Notes: generated from the letters alone by a model not told the origin. A stretch of 64,000 nucleotides of DNA from Argyresthia goedartella (GCA_949825045.1 OX463813.1:26208001-26272000); one strand, 5' to 3'; counted from the stretch's first letter, positions 1 to 10,312 are shown. Program-made: numbers and translations.

Positions 1-53
1 AAAACTGCTATGAGTATACAAGATAAGAAAACTTAGTATTACTAACCCAAAAC

Positions 54-900
54 TTAAAAGTTACTAAGATTTCTAGAGGAAGATCTCTGAAATGCTGTTT
101 TCTTATCACTAAATGGTAAAGCCTCTGGAAGGCTCTTGATTGACTTCTTGTCACATTCTTCATCATCAGTGAACTCCGTTAGTTCAATAGAATTATTAAT
201 TTTATTTTGATCCTTTTTAATTTTCTTATTATAACATTGATTAAAGATTTGAATGCAACAAGAAGTATTTTTATCAGTAACAAAACATTTTCCATAAACT
301 TTATTAGTAACATATGTAAAAATAGCAGCAAGAATAATATAAGTAGCAATAGAGTAATAAGATGCATATTTTACGATATGAGATTGGCTTTGTGCCTGCT
401 TTATCTGGTTTTCTAAATAATCCAATTTATGGGAGGCCACATTTAAAGATTCTAAATTAATATGAGACAAATGTAAAGGAGATAGCTTATCAATAGTGTT
501 ATTAATAATCTTGCGATGACAGCATTCATCTTCTGTAATATCAAAGTCAATAGAGAGTTGACGAGGAAGGGTTGAAGTAAAAACATGAGAGGGTGAAAGC
601 TGTAAAGTCTGAAAGTAAGCAACACAATTAATTTGAAGTGATAATATTCCGGTACCTGATAAGGTATAATCTTTAATTTCATCTTTACATTTAACAGTGA
701 GCTTTTTAGGTTTAGATTGAACATAGATCCATTTTCTATCATGAAGCTTTTGCCACAAATTAATACTACCATATAACAACTTAGAATTACATATTTCAGG
801 AAGTGACAAAGTGACTTCAGTCAACAGCTTAGTTTCACAAGACGGGTTACTAATAGTTGATAAGACGGATACGGAAGGACATATAATATAATCATAATTA
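54..900 (-). pseudogene. env: Errantivirus env, C-terminal fragment
   Basis: Open frame of 256 codons at 54-824, with env-like sequence continuing upstream to about 900 in an adjoining frame. It shows paired cysteines (ECCHR), then a hydrophobic stretch (YYSIATYIILAAIF) typical of a membrane anchor, a cysteine-rich juxtamembrane patch and a basic/acidic cytoplasmic tail. This matches the C-terminal half of an F-like envelope glycoprotein. The frame does not connect to the upstream env fragment (stop at 936-938), so the gene is broken. The role in intact relatives is entry and spread between cells; this copy is inferred non-functional. Confidence 0.7.
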
Positions 901-935
901 ACAGTTTTACATACATTGACATCATCAAGTAGTGC

Positions 936-1634
936 TTAACTCAACCTATCAGTTGTTACAGCCATATATAGCTTAGTGGGGTAAATAAGAGCGTAAGTCT
1001 GAAAGCTTGTATCATGAGGGTTAGGCAAAGCTATCATTTTATGAACATTAAATTTCTGAAGTTTAATTAAAGGTATTTCCAGAATAAAAAATAATTTATT
1101 GTTGTAATAATATGACGTCAGTTTGGAAAGATCAATAATAGTATGAATATTATCTTGAGTTAGGGGAGTAGGAAAATCAACATTTTTCTGTATTGATTTA
1201 CTATTTGTAGATAGTTCAGTAAACAACCTCGTAGGGGTAAGTACATAGGGGTGTAAAATATTAGACTTAGAAAATAAAATAGCATTCAAAATAGTATCTA
1301 AGATATTTGAAATAGCTAACAATGAGCTTTCAAGAATATTAACTAAACCATTAATTTTAGCTACATTTATATAATTATTATTAATCTTAGCATTTTCAGA
1401 TAAGACTATGTTAAGCTTATTTATCTGTTTATTAATTCTATCTTCGTTATCATTAAGTTTACGGATAGACACATTAAAATTATTAATCGTAGATTGAACA
1501 ACATGGATGTTGTCTTTCATCAAGGAAAACATCTCGTTTTCGTTCTGTTGACAGGCTGAAACAGCAGCATCATACTTGCGAGCATCATCTGCATCTAATG
1601 TTCCAAAGAAAAACTTCAATATTTCACCACCGAA
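936..1634 (-). pseudogene. env: Errantivirus env, central fragment (fusion-subunit region)
   Basis: Open frame of 227 codons (936-1619), with matching sequence a few codons further upstream that includes a glycine-rich start resembling the fusion-peptide region of F-like proteins. It is followed by a long predicted coiled-coil (NEDRINKQINKLN and neighbours) and a conserved LLAISNI-type helix. It sits between the N-terminal env piece (1637-2026) and the membrane-anchor piece (54-824). A one-base frame change in a run of T (plus-strand A/T tract near 1,648) separates it from the upstream piece. Assignment rests on position, coiled-coil character and neighbours, not on an alignment. Confidence 0.6.
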
Positions 1635-1636
1635 TT

Positions 1637-2026
1637 CTAAGGACCTAAAAAACGTGTCTGAGGCTCTTGAGAGATAATATGGAATAGGGAATCGAATTTC
1701 AGTAAGTCAGCATTAAGTAATATTTCTAAAGGACTAAAAGTATCCTTACAATCAACGTTATAAGCTAAGTTCTGAGCTTGTTTACAAAGATAAGAAATAC
1801 TATTCATAGATTGTTTAATTTTGTCAAGATAAGGCTTGATATGTGAGACCTCGACGTGAGTGACCACATTCCAGTAATCATCATAAAAGTATGCGACGGA
1901 AGTCGAGGCGAAATAGATTCCAGGACTATGGACTATTTCTTGTATTACGGGTTCTGTGATATAGAACCTTGAAAGTGGAGAAACCTGAAACAAATGAGAG
2001 AGGCTTTCAACCAGGTTTCGGTTCAA
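1637..2026 (-). pseudogene. env: Errantivirus env, N-terminal fragment
   Basis: Frame of 129 codons that overlaps the 3' end of the integrase frame by 20 bases, as env often does in errantiviruses. Visible blocks such as YYFASTSVAY-like and WNVVTHVEVSHIKPYLDKI match the 'gp' N-terminal env region upstream of the cleavage site. It lacks an obvious signal peptide in this frame; intact errantivirus env is normally expressed from a spliced RNA that supplies its own leader. It ends in a stop just before the expected cleavage region. Confidence 0.6.
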
Positions 2027-2846
2027 TAACGTGATACTTCACGTGTTTGCGATTGACGCAAATAGTTACGTTATTTTTGTCGTGGACCTTTAAAACTTTG
2101 AAGGGTCCTTTCCAGATAGGAGATAAGGCTTTTCGGAGCCTGTGATGCTGTTTGAGATATAATAAATCTCCAGCTTTGTATTTAATGTCCTTGGTGGAAC
2201 CATCATAATATGTTTTAGAGGACTCTTTACTTTTCTGTATATTTTCAAGGGCTCGTTGTCTACTATATTTCATCCTATATTGTAGAGCCCTAATGTACTC
2301 TTGATAGGTAGTACCGTTATTAGAGTCGTAGACACTACTTGGGATAGACGGTTGGTAACCGTAAAGTAACTCAAAAGGAGTGAACTGCGTTGTGCAGTGA
2401 GGAGTAGTGTTATAGGCCAATATAGCCGTAGCTAAATAACAATGCCAATCATTGTGGTTTTCGTTAACGAATGATTTTAAATACTCTTTAAGAGTAGCGT
2501 GGCTGCATTCTAGCGCACCATTGGTTTGGGGATGATAAGGAGTTGAATAAAGGGATTTAACCTTAAGAATTTGCGTGAGTTGTTTAAACAACTCAGAGGT
2601 AAAACATGTACCTTGGTCGGATAAGATCATCTTTGGAAATCCAAAAAGAGAAAAGAAGTGAATCAAATTACGCGCAACTTCATCTGTAGTAGACCCAATC
2701 ATAGGGTAAGCGCAGGAGAATTTGGTCAAATCATCTTGAAGTGTCAAGATAAATTTAAACTTTTGAAATCCAGCCTCAGGCAGAGGACCAACAATGTCCA
2801 GAGCTAATCGCTCAAAGGGCTTGGTACTAGATGATGTTATAATCAT
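2007..2846 (-). pseudogene. pol: Errantivirus integrase catalytic core and C-terminal domain
   Basis: Frame of 279 codons with the retroviral integrase core: FERLALDIVGPLPEAG carries the first catalytic Asp, ILSDQGTCF the second, and HPQTNGALECSHATLKE the Glu of the D,D-35-E triad. The C-terminal part (YKAGDLLYLKQ...LSPIWKGPF) is the GPF/Y-type module usual in gypsy integrases. The frame is intact over the core, but the zinc-binding N-terminus lies in another frame (2,879-3,391), so pol as a whole is broken. The product would insert cDNA into the host genome. Confidence 0.85.
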
Positions 2847-3391
2847 TGGAGCCTTGTTACATTTCCGTAAGGGTTTATTTATTTTACATAGACTGCAGTC
2901 TTTAACAATCGCTCAATGTCGGAGCGCATACCTTTCCAATAATAAGTGGCTCTAATTCTGTTAAACATTCTCTGAATGCCTGGGTGACCAGCAATAGTGG
3001 TACCGTGATTTTCTTTCAATATTTTTGGAACTTCGACGGGTGAAGGGTAATTAATTTGATTTTTGTAGATATGAATCTTGATATTTGTGCCGTGAAACAC
3101 AAAAGAAATGATATTGTAAACCTTTGTATAGTCTAATTTCGTGAAAGGTTCTGAAAAATCGGGAATTGCTAAGTCTGTTTGATCTTCAGCAATAACAACA
3201 TCACGTAATTTCATTATTAGGTTGTAAATGACTCTATATGAGGTTTCATCGTAATGATGAACCTTGGTAAATAAAAAGTAAAACTTTTTAGTATTAAAAT
3301 GAGCGGTGAGCACGGTCTCGGGCTCGCGCTCGGCTGATAGCAAGTCAGCAGAATTGTCTACTGTGGATAATAATTGTTCGCAGCTCGGCAT
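2847..3391 (-). pseudogene. pol: Errantivirus pol: RNase H/integrase connection and integrase zinc finger
   Basis: Frame of 170 codons (2,879-3,391). Its C-terminal third contains VPKILKENHG.TIAGHPGIQRM...YYWKGMRSDIE, the H-H half of the HHCC zinc-binding domain. The paired cysteines continue in a different frame at about 2,850-2,895 (CSLCKINKP-like), showing a frameshift near 2,890. The upstream part is the poorly conserved tether between RNase H and integrase. Confidence 0.75.
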
Positions 3392-3990
3392 AGAGTAGTC
3401 GAAATCTAGAGAAGTCGGACAAGCGACTAATTTATGTTTTGAAAGATGTAATGGCTCATGACTGATTTTGTGAATTGCTTTTTAAAGTAAATCTCATAAG
3501 AGCATTTGTTTAGGTTAGAATGAGAGATGGCATTGACAGGGTTACGGGAAAGAGCATCTGCATTCGCATTTACTCTGCCGGGTTTGTACGCGATTTCATA
3601 ATCGTACTCCTCTAGTTTTAAGCGCCAACGTAGAAGACGACCTCCAGGGTCTTAAGCGTTAAACAGCCAGACTAAGGGATGATGGTCGGTAACAATTTTG
3701 AACCTATACCCATATAAATAAGGGCGGAAGGTGTTAATTCCAAAAAGAATAGCTAAAAGTTCTTTCTCTGTAGTAGAGTAGTTTCCTTCGGCCTTGTTCA
3801 AAGTTCGGGACGCATAGGCGATGGGCTTGTCATTGCCGATCTCGCCTTGGGAAAGAATTGCGCCAACGGCGTAATTAGAAGCGTCAGTAGTGACCACGAA
3901 AGGCTGTGTAAAGTCAGGATATTGTAGTATAGGAGCCGTAATCAATTTCTCTTTGAGAAAATTGAATGAAAATTCTTGTTCTTGAGACCA
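3392..3990 (-). pseudogene. pol: Errantivirus pol: RNase H domain
   Basis: The stretch 3,652-3,990 reads WSQEQEF...PFVVTTDASNYAVGAILSQ, with the first RNase H Asp in TTDAS, then TEKELLAI (Glu) and VTDHHPLVWL (Asp). A stop codon at 3,652-3,654 interrupts it. Sequence on the far side (about 3,480-3,650) continues RNase H-like text (RWRLKLEEYDYEI, NADALSR) without one open frame. Immediately upstream the frame is interrupted by the SINE at 3,998-4,219. The domain degrades the RNA strand during reverse transcription in intact relatives. Confidence 0.8.
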
Positions 3991-3997
3991 TATAAAA

Positions 3998-4219
3998 ATA
4001 TAAACATAAACATTTATATACAGGCACATACATTGCTTCTGGCCCCACACTAGGATACCCTGTGTCGTGGTAACCAGAAACAGCGACGTCACACACATAT
4101 AAACATCCAAGACCTGGGGATTGTTTTTTTTTTTTTTTCATTACTCCCAGCCGGGGATCGAACCCGGGACCTCTCGCATGGTAGGCAGAGCCACAACCGC
4201 TGCGCCACAGAGGCCGTTG
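3998..4219 (-). mobile_element. tRNA-derived SINE inserted in errantivirus pol
   Basis: On the minus strand it starts with a tRNA-like head: box A TGGCGCAGCGG and box B GGTTCGATCCC within the Pol III promoter spacing. A T/A-rich linker and a tail follow, carrying CCAGGTCTTGG, TATGTGTGTGACGTCGCTG and ATCCTAGTGTGGGGCCAGAAGCA-type blocks. The same blocks recur at 17.35, 37.37, 44.0 and 63.4 kb. It is flanked by the 6-bp repeat ATAAAA at 3,992-3,997 and 4,220-4,225, a target-site duplication, so it jumped into the already resident errantivirus. Confidence 0.85.
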
Positions 4220-4225
4220 ATAAAA

Positions 4226-5563
4226 GGGATATCCTTTTTTAGAAGGCATGTCAATGGTTTTGTGGTTTTAGAGAAGTTATCTATGAAACGGCGGTAATAG
4301 CCAGTTAAACCAAGAAAAGATTTTATATCTTTAGCATTTTGAGGAACAGGGAATTCTGAAATGGCCTTGATTTTCTCGGGATTAGGAGACACACCTTTAT
4401 TGGTAATCATGTGACCTAAGTAGGAGACTTCCCGTCTCAGAAACTCGCATTTGTCGGGTTGCATTTTTAGGTTAAATTCCCGAAACTTTGTCGAAAACGA
4501 GTTTCAGCTTTTGGATGTGCGAATCAAGATCATGGGAATAGACAATACAGTCGTCCAAGTAAACATAACAATGTAGTCCTTGTAAGCCGGATAGAACGGT
4601 ATTCATCAATCTTTGGAAGGTAGAAGGAGCATTCTTGAGTCCGAATGGCATCCTAACGAATTCGTAGTGGCCTGAAGTGCCATTTGAGTTAGTTACAGTA
4701 AATCCTGTTTTTGCTGAGTCAGCAGGATTAAGACAGATCTGACGGAAACCTGATACCAAATCAAGGGTTGAAAAATACTTCGAATGACCCAACTGATCGA
4801 GAATGTCTGTAATCAAAGGAATAGGGTAAACCTCATTAACGGTAACGTCATTTAGACGACGATAATCAATGACAACGCGCCACTTTTGTTTGCCAGAGGC
4901 GTCCATCTTTTTGGGAACCACCCAAACTGGGGCACTCCAAGGTGAAATAGAAGGTCTGATGATATTCTGAGCAAGCATCTTCTGCATTTGGTTTTCAACT
5001 TCTTGCTTATGAACCTCGGGGAAACGGTATGATTTAACATGTATCGGAGGGGCATCACCCGTATTGATGGAATGCTGAATTGCATTTGTGCACGTGAGAG
5101 GATCGCCTTTGAGATAGAATATATCTGTGTACTGTGTACAACAGTCTAGAAGAAACTTTTTCTCTTCTGAATTTAAATGTTCGTGACGAATTTGATCGAG
5201 AACGCGTTGTTTTCTATCTGAGGTAACTTCATGAGAAGTGGAGAAGACATTCTGAGATGAGCTCTGAAAAGAGTCGACAGGTAAATCCATAGGAGTAAGA
5301 CGAACTGAGAAATCTTTGATTTCGATTGGTTTTTTCAATGTATTTAAAATAGAGACATTAACTATATAGTTCGGCTTAACTGTGACAATGCAGTTTGCAA
5401 GGTAAACACCTTCGCAGAATGTGTGATCGAGTATCAGCGCTTCGCGCAAAGAGTCTAATTCCGAAATGTCATTAGATACAAGACATTCAATAACTGCTTC
5501 GGATCGAGCAGGTATAATAAAGCAAGGATTGCTAAGCGAAAATGGAATAGAGAACTTTTGCAT
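4226..5563 (-). pseudogene. pol: Errantivirus reverse transcriptase
   Basis: The main frame of 363 codons (4,472-5,563) contains the palm and fingers: WVVPKK, WRVVIDYRRLND, YFSTLDLVSGF, MPFGLKNAPSTFQRLMN and the active-site motif CYVYLDD (YLDD in place of the usual YVDD/YIDD). A frame change near 4,470 moves the thumb (MQPDKCEF...YLGHMI...SFLGLTGYYRRFI) to the frame 4,226-4,464, where the SINE interrupts it. The first ~120 codons are the region after the protease. Ty3/gypsy assignment is firm; the copy cannot make one continuous pol product. Confidence 0.88.
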
Positions 5564-5566
5564 TTG

Positions 5567-6286
5567 CTAAGTCTTAGTCGAGTATTTAATATCCATTTTA
5601 TAGTTGTCCAGAAAATCGCTACCGAGAATGCCATCGAATGGCAAGCGCACTGAGTCACTAATCGCGTGTAAATTGAAGTTCAGCGCTACTATACTCTGTT
5701 GGGAAAATCGGTAGGATAAGTCAAGTTCAAGGGACCCAAGAGATTCTACATGAGAATCGTCGTCCATGAGTTTGAGGTCCCAAATCGGAATGCTTATTTA
5801 AACTTGAGAATTTCACAATGGAAATTGAAGCACCCGAATCTATTAAGAAACAGAGAGGTTTCTGTGAACGGCTCGTCTGTAAAAACACGTGAGGAAGCGA
5901 AACCCTAGGGTTGAGATTAAAAATAGTATATACTGTGCTTTCTTCACATGTAGAATCTCTAGGGGTAAACCCCGGAAAACTCAAGTTATCTTGAGGGGAG
6001 AGATTCGCGGACTCATTGAGAGTATTAGAACTAGCCTGAAGGGGAAACTCATTTTTGAGTAGAGGCGTAGTAGTAGAGCTAGTCTTGGGTAGAAACTAAT
6101 TTTTGAGTAAAGACCTAGCATTTGATTTTTTTGAGCTAGCCTTAGGGGTAACCCTTTTTTTAAGTGGAGGCTTAGCAGAACTGGCCTTGGGTAGAAGCTC
6201 GGGGAGTGAAGGCACAGATTTTTTAGATAACGTGTCTTTTATGATAGGAGTATTAGGCTCCGGTAGACACGGAACCGGAACCGATT
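5567..6286 (-). pseudogene. pol: Errantivirus aspartic protease and pol N-terminal linker
   Basis: The aspartyl-protease active-site motif LIDSGA is visible at about 5,830-5,850 (minus), and the later conserved block ILGSDFLDNY at about 5,600-5,630. The two halves lie in different frames (5,727-5,984 and 5,567-5,767), so there is a frameshift near 5,770. The linker between gag and protease (5,985-6,286) is Ser/Pro/Lys-rich and contains an in-frame stop near 6,097. In intact relatives this protease cleaves the gag-pol precursor. Confidence 0.78.
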
Positions 6287-7279
6287 TTAGTTTAAATCAG
6301 TTTCGATTTCGATTTCATCTGAGTGTTCAAGCGCAGTGTGGACACTGGCTTGAGGAGACGATGATGACTCACCGTTTTTGCGTTTCAATCTAAAACACTC
6401 AGTAATAAGATGCCCTACCTTTTTACAATAGGCACAACTTTTGTTCCTGTCAAATTTTGAAGAAGAAGGTCTGCTTTGAGAGGGAGGAGAATTGATAGCA
6501 TGAACACGATGACCTTCATTAGATTGTTTTCTCTTTTTAAAACAATCGGAAGCGGAATGGCCGCTTTGACGACAGAAAGAGCATTGTAGGGATGCTCGTT
6601 GAGACACCCGGGAAAGATTGAAGATTTTCTCTTCTTCAATAGCGTGTGTGATGGCTTCGGAAAGAGTCTTGGGGTTGCGGCACCTAACAATATGTGCAAA
6701 TTTGGTGTTCATCCCTAACATAAAAGTGTTGAGGGCTAAATCCTCCATCGCCGCTAGCCTTCCTACAAGCTCGCTCTTATCCACACAGCTATAATGGATG
6801 TCGGATTGAAGTCGAGTTAAACACGACTTTATTTGCAATGAATATTGCGTCACGCTCTCGTCGGCTTTCTGGCGGCAATTTTGCAAATCTACTAAGAGAT
6901 GCGTGGAGTGTTTCTTTTCGCCGAAAGTAGTTTTCAGGAAAGACTTGATATCACTCCAGCTTTCAAAATTTTTCAAACAACAGGCTAATTGAGCCTTGCC
7001 TTCGAGCTGTGATACAATATATTTTATAAGCACGTTCTGTTGTTCTGTCGTAGCTAAACTAATTGCATTTTCGCAGTTAGTGAGAAAAGCCGGGAGGGTT
7101 TCTCGGTCACCATTATAGGGCCGAATGAATTTAGTAAGAACTGACAAAGTTACTGAAGAAGACATTTTTTTCTTAGGCGCTTTTACTTTCGGTTCGGGTT
7201 CTGCCTCGCTTCCAGAGCTATCAGAAGTTTCGAGGGCAGATTCCACGTCAACAAATTCCTCCTTTTTCGGTTGAACCAT
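6287..7279 (-). CDS. gag: Errantivirus gag (open frame)
   Basis: 330-codon frame starting at an ATG after the leader. It has an acidic Ser/Glu-rich N-terminus, a capsid-like helical core (FIRPYNGDRETLPAFLTNCE..., the gypsy gag 'YxGD' block), a helix-rich C-terminal half and two CCHC zinc knuckles (CSFCRQSGHSASDC and CAYCKKVGHLITEC) that bind element RNA. The length fits errantivirus gag, although pol and env are broken. It is the only large gene of this element without a visible break. Pol lies downstream in another frame, so expression in an intact relative would need frameshifting. Confidence 0.82.
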   Translation of the reverse strand: MVQPKKEEFVDVESALETSDSSGSEAEPEPKVKAPKKKMSSSVTLSVLTKFIRPYNGDRETLPAFLTNCENAISLATTEQQNVLIKYIVSQLEGKAQLACCLKNFESWSDIKSFLKTTFGEKKHSTHLLVDLQNCRQKADESVTQYSLQIKSCLTRLQSDIHYSCVDKSELVGRLAAMEDLALNTFMLGMNTKFAHIVRCRNPKTLSEAITHAIEEEKIFNLSRVSQRASLQCSFCRQSGHSASDCFKKRKQSNEGHRVHAINSPPSQSRPSSSKFDRNKSCAYCKKVGHLITECFRLKRKNGESSSSPQASVHTALEHSDEIEIETDLN

Positions 7280-8076
7280 GAATGAAATTTAAAATCCAGA
7301 GCAACAGAATATGCGACACACAAAACTAAAATGTTGTAAACTAGACTTGTAAAAGTAAACGTGTAAACGTGTTGTATAAAATAAACCCTGTAAAATGTTC
7401 ACGTAAAAATGTTCATGTAAAAATAACGTAGAAACACTGTAAATTCACACTCAAAAACACAATTCACAGATAATTTAAAAGATGAATCAACTCACAGGAG
7501 AACCAGGAACATCTCGGAGAACCCGGGGATGTAGAAAGAAGTGACCCGAAGTACCAAAACTAGCGTAGTCACGTTGTAGCAGTGACGTCGGTACAGGTGA
7601 GGTAGGTAGCGGCGAGTGTCCGGCGACGCAAAAGTGTCGTATTTCTACGGAATTCTTCGACGGCTACTGTTTGAAGTTGGAGTCACGACGTAGTGCAATA
7701 ATTATTGCGAAACTGGTTTTGATGAATTGAGCTGGAAAATGTGAATAAAATGAAGAATATAAATGAAGTTTGAGTCAACTCGATGAACCGATGATGATGA
7801 TCTGCTTGTCTTCTTCTGATGCGGGCTCGCACAGCAGGATGTGTGGAGACTGACCGTCGACCAGGGGAAAGTTAATGCAGGCTCAAGCTCGAGAGCTGAG
7901 GCTTACTGTCGACCAACCGGTGACCAGTGATGCTGCGGGCTACACGCGGCTCACGCGAAGGCGGAGACTTATCGTCGGGCAACACGGCACTGAATTTACA
8001 GACCTTTCTTGATGCGACAGGGACCGCGAGTTCTTTTAAATGCCAGATCTTACACGAAGCAAGGTTTTTCTTCTGG
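7280..8076 (-). other. Errantivirus 5' leader (non-coding)
   Basis: About 800 bases between the primer-binding site and the gag start (minus strand), with no convincing coding frame. A short motif GTCGACCA(G/A) recurs around 7,850-7,920. In intact elements this region holds packaging signals and a splice donor; none can be pinpointed by eye. Confidence 0.55.
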
Positions 8077-8095
8077 CATCCCACTTCTGACACCA
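8077..8095 (-). promoter_or_regulatory. Primer-binding site, tRNA-Leu type
   Basis: On the minus strand the bases read TGGTGTCAGAAGTGGGATG, complementary to the 3' end of a tRNA-Leu (acceptor plus CCA). It begins two bases after the presumed LTR end. It marks the inner edge of the 5' LTR and the start of minus-strand DNA synthesis. Confidence 0.7.
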
Positions 8096-8097
8096 CT

Positions 8098-8300
8098 TGT
8101 TTTGGGGTCCGTGCCGCAGGTCTTTTTAAAAAAAACTATTTAATTAACCACACAGATTTATTAGTTTTCACAATAAGTAAGACAACTTTTCAGTATCGCG
8201 GTTATGGGTTGACTAACTATTTTAGGTACAAAACTCTATATAAATGAAGTGTAAATTGTATGCGTCTGCTCTATTCATGTAATAAAGTAGTTCATAACAG
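8098..8300 (-). repeat. Errantivirus 5' LTR (outer edge uncertain)
   Basis: Begins next to the primer-binding site with TG on the plus strand (CA end of the LTR in element orientation). It contains a TATATAG-like box (about 8,237) and an AATAAA-type signal (about 8,157) on the minus strand. The partner LTR is outside the window, so the distal boundary near 8,270-8,300 is only an estimate. Confidence 0.45.
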
Positions 8301-8464
8301 CACGAAATAAGTGCGGCAAATTCGCGTTTTTACACAATTCGCTGCAGGGCTTTTTACCACACTTATTGCGGTCAGGGTAACGCGATCCCCCAATTCCACT
8401 AAAATCGCAATGATTTCGCAAGGGCGAAAAATAGCGTATTTGCTATTCTGCTAATGTCATGTAC

Positions 8465-8750
8465 AATCGGCAAAGAAGTTCGGTTTGCAGGGCACACAAA
8501 TGCCACTCTTTGTGTGCGTAACGTTGCGACACGAATCGCTGACTTGAATGTGTGTGCGTTACATTGGTCGTCACAGCACAGTCACAGATATTATAATACT
8601 GTCTGAGCATACAATCACTATGTGTCTTCGTTGAATATAAGACTAGTTTTTACCGCTTCCTACAGAGTGGACGATAGCCCAACGGGTTAGATGCCAGACT
8701 AATGACTTTGAGGTATTGAGTTCGATCCTCTATCAAGGAGGGAAAAAGCA
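8465..8750 (+). repeat. Hairpin-headed tRNA-like repeat, left inverted copy
   Basis: Contains the block TTCGGTTTGCAGGGCACACA, a 9-bp hairpin (GCACACAAA at 8,492-8,500 with TTTGTGTGC at 8,509-8,517), GTGTGCGTAACGTTGC, and ~150 bases later a tRNA-like module: box A-like TAGCCCAACGGG (about 8,674) and box B-like GAGTTCGATCC (about 8,719). A diverged copy in opposite orientation lies at 10,555-10,830. A SINE is the simplest reading; a long terminal inverted repeat of a 2.4-kb unit is the alternative. Confidence 0.6.
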
Positions 8751-8817
8751 TGGTGATGTTTTTTTTTAGATACTTTTTTTTAATTATTATTGATCAGACC
8801 AAATATTTATTCTAGAT

Positions 8818-8929
8818 TAAGGGCCGGTTTCACCACTGCTGATGAAGCCTATCTGCCAGTTAAACTTAGATTTTTGTATGGCGTTATTTGACAGATAGGC
8901 TTTATCAGCATGTGGTGAAACCAGCCTTA
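8818..8929. mobile_element. Short palindromic MITE
   Basis: A 112-bp near-perfect foldback. TAAGGGCCGGTTTCACCAC and the adjoining GCTGATGAAGCCTATCTG are mirrored by CAGATAGGC..ATCAGCA and GTGGTGAAACCAGCCTTA, with a ~35-base centre. It has no coding capacity. The arms match over about 37 bases with few mismatches, as in hairpin MITEs mobilised by DNA transposases. Confidence 0.75.
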
Positions 8930-9201
8930 TTTTTTTCATAATAAAACAAAATTATATTTCGTCCTAATAATAATTTATTACTAGTTTGTTATAATAAACT
9001 ACACTTAATTTACTTATTTTAGTTTTAGTCAGACAAGGACAGATGTCGCAGTTGATGATATATAAGCTATGAATCAACATGCTAAGCAATTAGAAATTAT
9101 GTGATAACTTCTAACCTGAAGTAGCAATAACATCATAGACATATAAATCACCTTATCTTATGATAACACAAAGCTTTCACATATTAATGGTTATGTTTTA
9201 T

Positions 9202-10312
9202 TTAATATCTTAGTGGAGCTCCTTCTCTTACTATTATTTGTTGTAGTCTACTTCTCATGCCAGTGACCATATTCCAACACATGTCAGTGCCTCGCATTAT
9301 CTCCCAGGTTGAAGTAACAACTTCATCTAAATTAGACCTAGATCTCACATTCGATGGATCCCAATTGAGCACCATATGTCCCCATAGATTTTCGATGGGG
9401 TTTAAATCAGGGCTTTTAGAAGGCCAGTCAATAACTGTCAAGGATTCTTGCTTGTTAAACCATTCTTGCACAATATGGGCGCGATGCACAGCGCAATTGT
9501 CATGGACAAAGTATATATGCTCATCCGGATATACAGTTCGTACGGTTGGTAACATGACGTTCTGTAAAATATCCAAGTATCCTTGAGCAGTGTTGCGAGC
9601 ACTCACTTGCACTAATTCACCGGGGCCCATCGACGACATCCATCCCCAATATCCCAAAGTAATACGGCCACTACACCTGCACGGTAGAATGTTTGCTAAA
9701 CTATATCGTTCATTATTTCTTCTCCACAGTATTTTACGCCCATCCTTGTCTGATCTAAAAGTCTTTTCATCACTAAAAACAACAACATTATTACACCAAT
9801 CAAAGTCCAAATATTCACGGGCAAACCGCACTCTGTCTTCACGATGCTCATTAGACATCATAATCTTCTTCGCTGGTCTCCGACATCTTAAACCATCAGC
9901 TCGTAAGTGATTGCGAACTGTTTGTAGTGTTACATTATGAAGTGTCGCCGTAGACCGGGTGCTGGCAAACGGATTGCTGTTATGCGCTGCAATGATGTCG
10001 CGATGGCGATCAGATGCAGCTGTGTAGGCTACAGGCTGTGGGCCTGGTCGACGACTTTCAACATGTCCAGAATCTGCATACCTATGAACCCACAGTTGCA
10101 CTGTTCTTCTCTGTAAAATAAGAAAAAAATACAATGAAGTAGTAACACAAGGTATAATTATAATCATAATTTATAAAAAACCTTCAAATTTATTTTTTAT
10201 ATGCATAACTCACCGATATCATTAAACGTCGTGCTATCTCGCTAATTGAAATGTTTTGTTCATACAAAACAATGATTTCCGCCTTTTTAAAAGTGGATAG
10301 ATGACTTTCCAT
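9202..10312 (-). CDS. Intact Tc1-like transposase with one intron
   Basis: Two exons on the minus strand: exon 1 is 10,312-10,214 (33 codons) and exon 2 is 10,110-9,202. They are separated by a 103-base intron with canonical ends (GTGAGT donor; T-rich tract then TTTTACAG acceptor), phase 0, giving 335 aa. The N-terminal helix-turn-helix (KKAEIIVLYEQNISISEIARRL then RRTVQLWVHRY) spans the intron, which is why the exon 1 start at MESHL is preferred. Catalytic residues: D in FSDEKTF (~147), D in VHDNCAVHRA (~237) and E in SPDLNPIENLW (~273). There are 35 residues between the last two, one more than the usual Tc1 DD34E. An AATAAA overlaps the stop codon. No terminal inverted repeats are visible close to the gene. 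Confidence 0.85.
10111..10213 (-). other. Intron of the Tc1-like transposase
   Basis: A 103-base phase-0 intron. The donor GTGAGT follows codon 33 (TCG), and the acceptor TTTTACAG precedes AGA AGA. Removing it joins two halves of one helix-turn-helix domain, which is strong internal support. Reading through it gives in-frame but non-conserved hydrophobic sequence. Confidence 0.8.

Larger units (their letters stand above)
1..8300 (-). mobile_element. Degenerate errantivirus-like Ty3/gypsy element (3' end beyond window)
   Basis: Minus-strand element with the order LTR, tRNA-Leu-type primer site, gag, protease, RT, RNase H, integrase, env. This is the layout of insect errantiviruses (Metaviridae), endogenous retrovirus-like elements whose env resembles baculovirus F proteins. 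Every large gene is cut by frame changes or stops, and pol carries a SINE insertion, so this is an old inactive copy. The 3' LTR lies left of base 1. The outer edge of the 5' LTR (about 8,270-8,300) is an estimate because its partner LTR is outside the window. Confidence 0.85.

Noticed and set aside
8670..8740. Possible genuine tRNA gene
   Set aside because: Box A- and B-like words are present, but no 7-bp acceptor stem or proper anticodon arm forms, and a related copy exists at 10.6 kb; better read as a tRNA-derived repeat.
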